Assembly (NCBI GenBank): GCA_038254525.1
Contig: JBBSGC010000092.1
Coordinates: 1-7,997, forward strand
DNA from: JBBSGC01 sp038254525
Lineage (GTDB): Bacteria; Actinomycetota; Actinomycetes; Propionibacteriales; Nocardioidaceae
Reading direction: 5' to 3'
Length of the DNA: 7,997 nt
The notes under the pieces are model-generated. The model saw nothing but the letters and a program-made list of their open reading frames with translations. It was not told the DNA's origin and made no database searches. Positions 1-5,885 of this stretch are shown here, in pieces. The translations under genes and the position numbers were made by a program. How positions within the stretch are numbered: the first letter of the stretch is position 1; every line of letters starts with the position of its first letter.

Positions 1-452
<452 letters not shown>

Positions 453-522
453 ACAATTCATGCTACGCGTCCACTGTGAGGTTCCCGAGATACGATCGGG
501 CCACCCGTCACATCTCCATAGA
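453..522 (+). other. 23S-5S internal transcribed spacer
   Basis: A 70-nt spacer between the 23S 3' end and the 5S 5' end. It contains the CGTCCACTGTG-type motif (about 468-478) that I recall following 23S in other actinobacteria, and a small hairpin with stem CCCGA (484-488) and TCGGG (496-500). No tRNA gene is present. It is presumably removed by RNase processing of the rRNA precursor; that role is inferred. Confidence 0.75.
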
Positions 523-641
523 GTTTCGGCGACCATGGCGAAAGGGAAACACCCGGCTCCATTCCGAACCCGGAAGTTAAGCCTTTCAGCGCCGATGGTA
601 CTGCAGGGGGGACCCTGTGGGAGAGTAGGACGTCGCCGGAC
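523..641 (+). rRNA. rrf: 5S ribosomal RNA, complete
   Basis: This 119-nt segment has the full 5S consensus. The 5' strand GTTTCGGCGA pairs with the 3' strand TCGCCGGAC to close helix I. Internal hallmarks are CCCGGCTCCATTCCGAACCC (loop B/C region, about 552-571), GGAAGTTAAGCC (572-583) and CGCCGATGGTACTGC followed by GGGAGAGTAGGACG. It is the last gene of the rRNA operon and is followed by a terminator. End positions could shift by one or two bases. Confidence 0.96.
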
Positions 642-650
642 AAATCTTGA

Positions 651-683
651 TGTGGGGGCTGCCGTCCGGCAGCCCCCACATTT
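651..683 (+). terminator. Rho-independent terminator of the rRNA operon
   Basis: Perfect 13-bp GC-rich inverted repeat (651-663 with 668-680) with a 4-nt GTCC loop. It is followed by TTT and a moderately T-rich stretch (TTTGTCTGTGT). It begins 9 nt after the 5S 3' end, as expected for an rrn terminator. The U tract is short, as is common in high-GC actinobacteria, so some read-through is possible. Confidence 0.92.
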
Positions 684-739
684 GTCTGTGTGCAGCCCAG
701 TCACCCTGGCCCGGCGGCCACCGGAGAGGCAGAGCGACC

Positions 740-1750
740 ATGGCCGAACGACAGCCTCGCCAAGGGCGAGACCGGCGCGCGGCCGAGCCAGGACGCGGCG
801 GCGGGACACCGCCGGCCCGCTCGTCGTCGGGGAAGGGGCAGCGGTCTGACCGGCAGCCGTCGGGTCGAACCACGGCAAGCAGCCGCGAGGCTTCCGGGCG
901 GGCCAAAGACAGGTTTCGAGGCGACCGGCCTCCCGGGTCGGTGGGCGGTTCACGCTCCGGCGTTGGTCGTCGGTCGGCGATGGACCAGCCCAGGAGCCAG
1001 TCTCGATCGGGTGCCCCGGGGCGCCGGGATCAGCGCAGCTCGCGCGGCAATGCGCCGGTTGCTGCGCCGAAGGGCGGGCCGCCGGAGATCCCGGACGGGG
1101 TCACCGGACAGGAGCTCGACCGCTTCGTGCTGCGCGCGCTGTCCGGACTTCCGTCACGGGTGGCCGGACAGGTCGCGGCGCACCTGGTCATGGCGGGGCG
1201 CCTTGTGGACGAAGATCCTGAGCGGGCCTACCAGCACGCCCGAGCGGCGCGCGGCCTGGCGGGGCGGGTAGCCGTGGTCCGCGAGGCAGTCGGGGAGACT
1301 GCGTACGCAAGCGGGCGCTACCAGGAAGCGCTGGCTGAGCTGCGAGCAGGGCGGCGAATCAACGGCTCAGCCGACTACCTGCCGATCATGGCTGACTGTG
1401 AGCGAGCTCTGCGCCGCCCACTGCGTGCCCTTGAGCTTGCGAAGGATCCGCAGGTGGCCGGGCTGGACCCCGCCGGACAGGCGGAGATCACGATCGTTGC
1501 GGCCGGCGCCCGCCGCGACCTGGGCCAGCTCGAGGCTGCGCTGCAGCTGTTGGAGACCGCGCCGCTGGCGTCTCGCGCCCGGCAGCCGTGGGTAGCCAGG
1601 CTCCGCTACGCCTACGCGGACGCGCTGGCCGCGGCCGGGCGGGGACCCGACGCGGTCACCTGGTTCCATCGCACAGTTGCTGTCGACGGACAGCGAGCGA
1701 CCGACGCGGAGGAACGCCTCGCTGAGCTCGAGCAGGCCGAACTTCGTTGA
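740..1750 (+). CDS. Tetratricopeptide-repeat protein with long Arg-rich disordered N-tail (Rv1691-like)
   Basis: Encodes 336 residues. The start is ATG at 740, preceded by a GGAGAGG Shine-Dalgarno at 723-729. The upstream ATG at 647 in the same frame is rejected because it would place coding sequence across the rRNA terminator. Residues 1 to about 115 are low complexity, rich in Arg, Gly, Ser and Pro (24 Arg in the first 110 residues, only 2 Lys), and probably disordered. From about 120 to 336 the protein is alpha-helical with TPR-like helix pairs, for example around 183-205 (ASGRYQEALAELRAG), 250-275 (RRDLGQLEAALQLLE) and 285-315 (YAYADALAAAGRGPDAVTWF). There is no signal peptide or membrane segment. 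Its position upstream of the HAD-tlyA-nadK-recN run matches M. tuberculosis Rv1691, of unknown role. TPRs usually bind proteins, so a scaffold role is inferred only from the fold. Confidence 0.85.
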   Translation: MAERQPRQGRDRRAAEPGRGGGTPPARSSSGKGQRSDRQPSGRTTASSREASGRAKDRFRGDRPPGSVGGSRSGVGRRSAMDQPRSQSRSGAPGRRDQRSSRGNAPVAAPKGGPPEIPDGVTGQELDRFVLRALSGLPSRVAGQVAAHLVMAGRLVDEDPERAYQHARAARGLAGRVAVVREAVGETAYASGRYQEALAELRAGRRINGSADYLPIMADCERALRRPLRALELAKDPQVAGLDPAGQAEITIVAAGARRDLGQLEAALQLLETAPLASRARQPWVARLRYAYADALAAAGRGPDAVTWFHRTVAVDGQRATDAEERLAELEQAELR

Positions 1751-1757
1751 CCGGCTG

Positions 1758-1824
1758 CTCCCGCGGCGCGTGGTCGGGGTGCGGCCGGTGTTCCACAGTC
1801 CTGCGCCCACGACCACCGCGGGAG
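1758..1824 (+). promoter_or_regulatory. Strong imperfect RNA hairpin between the TPR gene and the ssb-like gene
   Basis: CTCCCGCGG (1758-1766) is the exact complement of CCGCGGGAG (1816-1824). After a 4-nt bulge (1767-1770), TGGTCG (1771-1776) pairs with CGACCA (1810-1815). With A1809 bulged, 1777-1784 can pair with 1801-1808 including two G-U pairs. That gives about 24 bp in 67 nt with a 16-nt loop. No U tract follows, so it is not a canonical terminator. It could be an RNA stability, processing or attenuation element, or a U-less terminator. It ends 24 nt before the Shine-Dalgarno of the ssb-like gene. Confidence 0.6.
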
Positions 1825-1860
1825 CCAACGCGCACGCATGCTGAAATTGGAGGTGGGCGA

Positions 1861-2262
1861 ATGGATGTCGACGAGTCATCGGTCAACTCGGTAGTGCTGC
1901 GCGGTCGGGTCAGCAGTCATCCACAGGAGCGTGAGCTATTTAGCGGCGACCGCCTGGTCAGCGTGCGGCTGGTGGTCCCACGGCCGTCGCCGCGGCGTCC
2001 GCGGGCGGACCGCCGCCGCGTCCCCACCGTCGACACCTTCGAGTGTGTCGGCTGGACCGTTCGGGCCGGCAAGGCCCTGAAGACGTTGTCCCCCGACGAC
2101 CAGGTCATCGTCAGCGGTTCCCTGCGTCGCCACTTCTGGCGCGCCGGCGGAGCTGTCGCCAGCCGGGTCGAGGTGGAGGTCGGGTCCGTGCGCAGGGTCC
2201 GCGGCAGCGCCGCCAGTGCGGTCAGCGCAGGTCGTCAGCGCCGCCAGGCCAGTGACGCATGA
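1861..2262 (+). CDS. Short OB-fold single-stranded DNA-binding (SSB)-like protein
   Basis: Encodes 133 residues. The ATG at 1861 follows TTGGAGGTGGGCGA, a strong Shine-Dalgarno (GGAGGTG). The sequence has SSB/OB-fold features: the strand VNSVVLRGRVSSHPQERELFSGD (8-30), the strand RLVSVRLVVPRP (31-42), the VDTFECVGWTVRAGKALKTL segment (57-76), VIVSGSLRRHFWRAGG (82-97) and the final strand SRVEVEVGSVRRV (101-113). W65, F92 and W93 are candidate base-stacking residues. Canonical SSB is usually 150-200 residues and ends in an acidic DDDIPF-type tip that recruits repair proteins. This one ends in a short, partly basic tail (GRQRRQASDA) and has no such tip. It is therefore probably an accessory SSB-type protein, not the replicative one. 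It follows the TPR gene by 110 nt, and its end overlaps the convergent DUF1015 gene by 41 bp. Confidence 0.8.
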   Translation: MDVDESSVNSVVLRGRVSSHPQERELFSGDRLVSVRLVVPRPSPRRPRADRRRVPTVDTFECVGWTVRAGKALKTLSPDDQVIVSGSLRRHFWRAGGAVASRVEVEVGSVRRVRGSAASAVSAGRQRRQASDA

Positions 2263-3520
2263 CCAACCCGATCCGAGGCTTTGGCTGGAACGACGTGGCC
2301 TTCGCCGGCAGCAGCTGCCCGCGTACCGCCGCATCGAAGACGGCATCCATGGGCGGCGGCGGCAGCAGCACGGCGGCCCCTCCTTCAGCGCGAGCCCGGG
2401 CGACTGCAACGGCCGCGTCGTGGGTGTAGCCGACGTCTGACTCCGTCACCGCCCATCTCGGCAGCCAACAGCTGTGCAGGTGAGCGACCGCCAAGCTGGG
2501 ACTCGGGCACTCGGCTGGGTCGATCGCGCCGTCACCTTCTACGGCGAGCCAGTGGTCGCCGTCAGTGACGACGCAACGCGCGCGGGGCGGCGTCAGCAGG
2601 TCGATGTCGTGTTGCAGGAACATCTCGGCCTGCACCGCGTCGACCACCCGAGCCGAGAGTCCGGGTGTGGCGCCGACCGTCGCCAGCTTCAGACCCTTGA
2701 GCACCCGGTGGATGGCCCGGAGTCGAAGTCCGAAGTCGCCGACGTCGACCAGCATGCCGAGCCCCCGGCTGGCGGGTCGCAGCCGTGGAGCCGCGCCATC
2801 GTCGGGGCCGACGCCGGGGCCTCTCGACCGCACCGCCTGCTCGCGACGAAGCACCTCCCGGAATGCCGCATAGCGGTGATGACCGTCGGCGAGCAACAAC
2901 CGGGTTCCCGTGAGCTGATGCTGCACCTGGGAGACTGCGCCAGGATCCATGACCCCCCACAGGGAGTGCTCGGCGCCATCGTCGGTGCAGAACCTGCTCA
3001 ACGGCTCCCCGTGGAGGATCTCGCGCACCAACCTTCGGTACTCCTCGCTCGCGTGATGGATGGTGACGACCGGCTCCGGCTGACCGGAGAACGCCCTCAA
3101 CAGTTGGACTTGACGACGCACGGCGGCCTCGGTGACCGACTCGTGTGGCAAGACGATGCGCTCTTCGGATTCGTGCAAGGAGACTGCGGCGACCAGACCC
3201 ACGAGGGTCTGGTCAGTAGCCTGCCGCCGGTAGACGTACATCGCTGGCTGCTCGTCCCGGACCAGCGTCCCGTCAGCGCGCCAGCGCGCCAGTCGTCGGG
3301 TCACCCGCCTCGCAACGCTGTAGTCGTCGCTGGTCAATGCCGGCTCCATCAGCCGCAGCACGTGCCGTGGCGACAGCCCATCCAGCTGCTGCGCGGGATC
3401 GGCCAGCGCGTCGAGCGGCGGCGAGGTGACCGTCGCCAGGTCGATGCCGGCGGCGAAGCGCCATCCGCGAAACGGCTCCACCTGCAGGCCACTCGTCCGG
3501 TCAGGCAGCGGAGCGGTCAC
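2222..3520 (-). CDS. DUF1015 family protein, function unknown
   Basis: Encodes 432 residues, close to the family's usual 400-430. The GTG start at 3520 is supported by the N-terminal family motif PFRGWRF (16-22) close to the start and by AGGA 7 nt upstream. Other family hallmarks are the central LLADGHHRYAAF (209-220), a domain after a Pro/Gly-rich linker (231-252) containing LRAIHRVL (267-274), and the C-terminal LPAKATSFQPKPRIGLVM (404-421), equivalent to the usual MPPKSTYFYPK...GLV. It is soluble, with no signal peptide or membrane segment. The residues after the N-terminal motif read TSPPLDAL, where I recall PPYDV in most members. DUF1015 has no established biochemical activity that I know of; the conserved D-G-H-H-R-Y cluster looks like an active or ligand site, which is inference. 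The gene is monocistronic here, divergent from the HAD gene and convergent with the ssb-like gene. Confidence 0.92.
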   Translation of the reverse strand: MTAPLPDRTSGLQVEPFRGWRFAAGIDLATVTSPPLDALADPAQQLDGLSPRHVLRLMEPALTSDDYSVARRVTRRLARWRADGTLVRDEQPAMYVYRRQATDQTLVGLVAAVSLHESEERIVLPHESVTEAAVRRQVQLLRAFSGQPEPVVTIHHASEEYRRLVREILHGEPLSRFCTDDGAEHSLWGVMDPGAVSQVQHQLTGTRLLLADGHHRYAAFREVLRREQAVRSRGPGVGPDDGAAPRLRPASRGLGMLVDVGDFGLRLRAIHRVLKGLKLATVGATPGLSARVVDAVQAEMFLQHDIDLLTPPRARCVVTDGDHWLAVEGDGAIDPAECPSPSLAVAHLHSCWLPRWAVTESDVGYTHDAAVAVARARAEGGAAVLLPPPPMDAVFDAAVRGQLLPAKATSFQPKPRIGLVMRHWPGGADDLR

Positions 3521-3526
3521 CGGCGC

Positions 3527-3532
3527 ATCCTA
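3527..3532 (-). promoter_or_regulatory. Putative -10 element for the DUF1015 gene, leaderless geometry
   Basis: On the minus strand TAGGAT (3532 to 3527) fits the actinobacterial -10 consensus TANNNT. Exactly six bases (GCGCCG) separate it from the GTG start, so the expected transcription start falls on the first base of the start codon. It is the only TANNNT hexamer on this strand within the 85-bp intergenic region. No clear TTGACA-like -35 is seen. AGGA within the same bases could instead act as a Shine-Dalgarno. Confidence 0.5.
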
Positions 3533-3545
3533 GGTGGCCCGGATC

Positions 3546-3551
3546 TAGGCT
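3546..3551 (+). promoter_or_regulatory. Putative -10 element for the HAD-tlyA-nadK-recN run
   Basis: TAGGCT is the only plus-strand TANNNT hexamer in the 3521-3605 intergenic region. It would give a transcription start near 3558 and a leader of about 48 nt before the GTG at 3606. The leader would hold a GGGGA ribosome-binding site. No convincing -35 is present at 16-18 bp spacing, so this is a weak call. Confidence 0.3.
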
Positions 3552-3605
3552 GGGCCGGCGCCGGCACGGCCCTGCGGCGACCAACACGAAGAGCGGGGAC
3601 CCGAA

Positions 3606-4739
3606 GTGACCGACCCGGGCAGTGAGCGGCGGCGCGGCCGGGACGTGCACCGGCTGGCGCAGAGCCGTGGCGCACTGGTGGCGGGCTACGACCTGGCGAT
3701 GCTCGACCTCGACGGCGTCGTCTATCGAGGCCAGGAGGCCATCGCCGGTTCGCCGGAGGCGGTTGCCCGGATCAAGGAATGCGGACTGCACGTGGCCTTT
3801 GTCACCAACAACGCGGCGCGTCCCCCCTCCGCGGTGGGCCGACACCTGCGCTCGCTGGGCATCGACGCAGCCGACGGCGACGTGGTGACCTCGGCGCAGG
3901 CGGCCGCGCGGTTGGTTGCTGACCGGGTACCGCGCGGCGCCAAGGTCCTCGTGGTCGGCGGGGAGGGCCTCCGCATCGCCCTCGAAGAGCACGGTCTGCT
4001 GGGCGTGGACAGCCTGGCCGCCGGCCCCGAGGCGGTGGTCCAGGGCTTCCATCCCGAGGTCGGATGGACAGTGTTGGCCGAGGCGGCGTACGCGGTCGCC
4101 GCCGGTCTGCCGTGGGTGGCCAGCAACATGGACCGGACCATCCCCACCGCGCGGGGCGTCGCGCCGGGCAACGGGACGCTGGTGGCCGCCGTCATGGCCA
4201 CCACCGAAGTCCGCCCCGTCGTGGCCGGCAAGCCAGAGCCCGCCCTCTTCGACGAGACGCTGCTCCGGGTCGGCGGGTCCCGGCCGCTGGTCATCGGCGA
4301 TCGCCTCGACACCGACATCGCGGGGGCGAACAGGGTGAGTGCGGACAGCCTGCTGGTGCTCACGGGCGTGACCGACCTGTCGGCGCTCGCGGCCGCCGCG
4401 CCGGCCGACCGACCGACATTCGTGGCGGCTGACCTCGACGGCCTCTGGGCGGTCCACGCCCCCGTCGTGGACGACGGAGAAGGCGTGCGCTGTGCAGGCT
4501 GGCGCTGCGTCGTGGAAAACGACCGGGTGACGGCGCGGCTGTCTGCGGGGCGCCCGACCGATGGCGGACCGGTTGCCGCGACTCCGGTCGACGCCGGCCC
4601 GACGGCGCTCCTGCGTGCTGCCGTCTCGGCTGCGTGGGCGCGCCAGGATCGGCCGACGGCGACATCGACTCGCCCGGAGCTCGAGATGAGCGCCGTGCGC
4701 GGGGCGCTCGACGAGATCATGGAGCAACACCGGAGCTGA
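3606..4739 (+). CDS. HAD-superfamily IIA phosphatase, Rv1692-like (probable glycerol-3-phosphate phosphatase)
   Basis: Encodes 377 residues from GTG 3606, preceded by AGCGGGGA about 7 nt upstream. All four HAD motifs are present: motif I DLDGVVYRG (34-42; nucleophile D34, acid/base D36), motif II VTNN (66-69, T67), motif III AGKPEP (207-212, K209) and motif IV GDRLDTDI (231-238, D232, D235 and D237). The cap between motifs II and III is of the NagD type (IIA). Residues from about 270 form an extra C-terminal domain, as in M. tuberculosis Rv1692. That protein has been reported as a glycerol-3-phosphate phosphatase with a GNAT-like C-terminal fold. The expected reaction is phosphate release from glycerol-3-phosphate, linked to lipid polar-head recycling. 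Substrate specificity is inferred from family and synteny; another small phosphate ester is possible. It is probably the first gene of a five-gene operon. Confidence 0.88.
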   Translation: MTDPGSERRRGRDVHRLAQSRGALVAGYDLAMLDLDGVVYRGQEAIAGSPEAVARIKECGLHVAFVTNNAARPPSAVGRHLRSLGIDAADGDVVTSAQAAARLVADRVPRGAKVLVVGGEGLRIALEEHGLLGVDSLAAGPEAVVQGFHPEVGWTVLAEAAYAVAAGLPWVASNMDRTIPTARGVAPGNGTLVAAVMATTEVRPVVAGKPEPALFDETLLRVGGSRPLVIGDRLDTDIAGANRVSADSLLVLTGVTDLSALAAAAPADRPTFVAADLDGLWAVHAPVVDDGEGVRCAGWRCVVENDRVTARLSAGRPTDGGPVAATPVDAGPTALLRAAVSAAWARQDRPTATSTRPELEMSAVRGALDEIMEQHRS

Positions 4740-4794
4740 AGCGCCTGCCACCGCCGAGCGGAGGCGGCGGCTGGCGAGCGACGAGGAGGACCGC

Positions 4795-5028
4795 ATGCAG
4801 TCATCGACGGACGCCGAGCCGCCCGCAAGCGACCGTTCAGCCGACGAGGTCCAGGCGGTCCGGTCCGTCTTGCTGCTACTGAACGAGCTCGACGGGGTGC
4901 CGGTGGAAGAACACGTCAGGGTGTTCGACGACGTGCACCGCCGGCTCAGGGACAGCCTCATGGATGCCGCGGACGTCAGGGCGACGGCGGATACCCCCGC
5001 CGAGGGCATCCCCGCGCCCGGTCGCTGA
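4795..5028 (+). CDS. Small conserved protein of unknown function (Rv1693-like)
   Basis: Encodes 77 residues. The ATG at 4795 is preceded by GAGGAGGA at 4783-4790 with 4-nt spacing. After a polar N-terminus (1-17), residues about 18-58 form one predicted amphipathic helical segment, with VRSVLLLLNELDGVPVEEH followed by VRVFDDVHRRLRDSLMDA. The tail (59-77) is Pro/Ala-rich and probably disordered. There are no cysteines, no signal peptide and no transmembrane segment; the LLLLL-like run is short and flanked by charge. Position and pattern match the tiny gene between the HAD phosphatase and tlyA in mycobacteria (Rv1693), whose function is unknown. It lies 55 nt after the HAD gene and 17 nt before tlyA, so it is almost certainly cotranscribed. 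Confidence 0.82.
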   Translation: MQSSTDAEPPASDRSADEVQAVRSVLLLLNELDGVPVEEHVRVFDDVHRRLRDSLMDAADVRATADTPAEGIPAPGR

Positions 5029-5034
5029 ACGGAA

Positions 5035-5050
5035 GGCATGCCGACATGCC
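5035..5050 (+). promoter_or_regulatory. Small hairpin enclosing the tlyA start codon
   Basis: GGCATG (5035-5040) and CATGCC (5045-5050) are perfect reverse complements around a CCGA loop. The stem takes in the last bases of the GGAAGG Shine-Dalgarno (5031-5036) and the AUG at 5046-5048. Folding would partly hide the tlyA initiation site. Ribosomes finishing the upstream small gene (stop at 5026-5028) could open it. A regulatory role is inferred; a 6-bp stem can arise by chance. Confidence 0.35.
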
Positions 5051-5885
5051 ACGCCGGCAGCGCCTGGACGCAGAGCTGGTGCGCCGTGGCCTCGCCCGTT
5101 CCCGGGAGCAGGCCGTGGTTCTGATCGATTGCGGACGAGTGAGCGTGGCGGGCATGTTGGCCGGCAAGCCAGCCACCGCGGTCACGAGCGACGTCGCGAT
5201 CGTGGTGCATACGGAGTCCGACCGGCCGGACTACGCCTCGCGCGGCGGCCACAAGCTAGCCGGCGCGCTGGCCGCGTTCGCCCCCCAGGGCCTGCAGGTC
5301 CACGGCAAGCGCTGCCTCGATGCGGGAGCGTCCACTGGTGGGTTCACCGACGTGCTGCTGCGAGCCGGGGCGCGGGAGGTGGCGGCCGTCGACGTCGGCT
5401 ACGGGCAGCTGGCCTGGGAGCTGCAGCGCAACGAAAGAGTGCGCGTCCACGACCGGGTCAATGTCCGCGAGCTCACCCTCGAGCACATCGGGGACCCGGT
5501 CGACCTGCTCGTCGCAGACCTGTCGTTCATCTCCTTGCGGCTCGTCCTCCCGGCACTCGCCGGGGTGACCCGGCCGGGCGGCGACCTGGTGCTCATGGTG
5601 AAACCGCAGTTCGAGGTCGGCCGTGAGCTGCTCGGCCGTGGTGGGGTGGTGCGTAACCCGGACCTGCACGCCGCCGCCGTGCTGACGGTGGCGGGCGCGG
5701 CGATGGAGCTGGGTTGGGGCACCCGGGCGGTCTGCGCGAGTCCGCTGGCCGGGCCGGCCGGCAATGTTGAGTACTTTGTGTGGCTGCGGCGCGACGCGCC
5801 GGCCGCCACCGAGCAGGCGGTCGCCGCAGCCGTCGCCACCAGACCGCCGGGTGCCAGACCTCCGGGTGAGAGGGTGGCGCGGTGA
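5046..5885 (+). CDS. tlyA: TlyA: 16S/23S rRNA (cytidine-2'-O)-methyltransferase
   Basis: Encodes 279 residues. The ATG at 5046 has GGAAGG 9 nt upstream. An N-terminal S4 RNA-binding domain (about 4-58: RLDAELVRRGLARSREQA, then GRVSVAG) precedes the family signature SRGGHKLAGAL (65-75). The FtsJ/Rossmann methyltransferase domain has LDAGASTGGFTDVLLRAGA (91-109, SAM-binding), VDVGYGQL (115-122), LLVADLSFISL (154-164) and LMVKPQFEVGR (183-193). K70, D158, K186 and E242 align by position with the catalytic K-D-K-E tetrad of M. tuberculosis TlyA. The family methylates 23S C1920 and, for the longer type II enzymes, 16S C1409 (E. coli numbering); its loss gives capreomycin/viomycin resistance. The length fits type II. 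The last 15 residues contain a duplicated RPPG(A/E) unit. Its stop overlaps the nadK start (GTGA). Confidence 0.96.
   Translation: MPRRQRLDAELVRRGLARSREQAVVLIDCGRVSVAGMLAGKPATAVTSDVAIVVHTESDRPDYASRGGHKLAGALAAFAPQGLQVHGKRCLDAGASTGGFTDVLLRAGAREVAAVDVGYGQLAWELQRNERVRVHDRVNVRELTLEHIGDPVDLLVADLSFISLRLVLPALAGVTRPGGDLVLMVKPQFEVGRELLGRGGVVRNPDLHAAAVLTVAGAAMELGWGTRAVCASPLAGPAGNVEYFVWLRRDAPAATEQAVAAAVATRPPGARPPGERVAR
5839..5868 (+). repeat. 15-bp tandem duplication in the tlyA 3' end
   Basis: Two adjacent 15-nt units (5839-5853 and 5854-5868), CCAGACCGCCGGGTG and CCAGACCTCCGGGTG, differ at one base (G5846/T5861). The length is a multiple of three, so the reading frame is kept and a five-residue unit (RPPGA, RPPGE) is repeated near the TlyA C-terminus. 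It looks like a small slippage duplication in a tolerant tail. Confidence 0.8.

Noticed and set aside
647..739. Upstream ATG at 647 as start of the TPR gene
   Set aside because: It would code through the perfect rRNA terminator hairpin; ATG 740 has its own Shine-Dalgarno.
1747..1860. TTG at 1747 overlapping the TPR stop as start of the ssb-like gene
   Set aside because: It would add 38 residues unlike any SSB N-terminus and read through the large hairpin; ATG 1861 has a strong GGAGGTG and fits the OB-fold start.
3554..3565. Perfect 12-bp palindrome GCCGGCGCCGGC in the divergent intergenic region
   Set aside because: Made only of G and C in a GC-rich genome, where such palindromes arise often; no operator family recognised, though it lies between two possible promoters.
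2474..3625. 383-codon plus-strand open frame opposite the DUF1015 gene
   Set aside because: The minus strand holds a full-length DUF1015 protein with all family blocks; the plus-strand product resembles nothing and is a GC-driven shadow.
4740..4794. GC-rich inverted repeat between the HAD gene and the small gene
   Set aside because: Only a 5-bp stem (CCGCC/GGCGG) plus a bulged outer stem and no U tract; too weak to call as a terminator.
3501..5252. 583-codon minus-strand open frame opposite the HAD gene, the small gene and the start of tlyA
   Set aside because: It lies antisense to genes with complete family motifs, is low-complexity Arg/Ala/Gly/His-rich, and has no recognisable domain; long antisense frames are expected in high-GC DNA.
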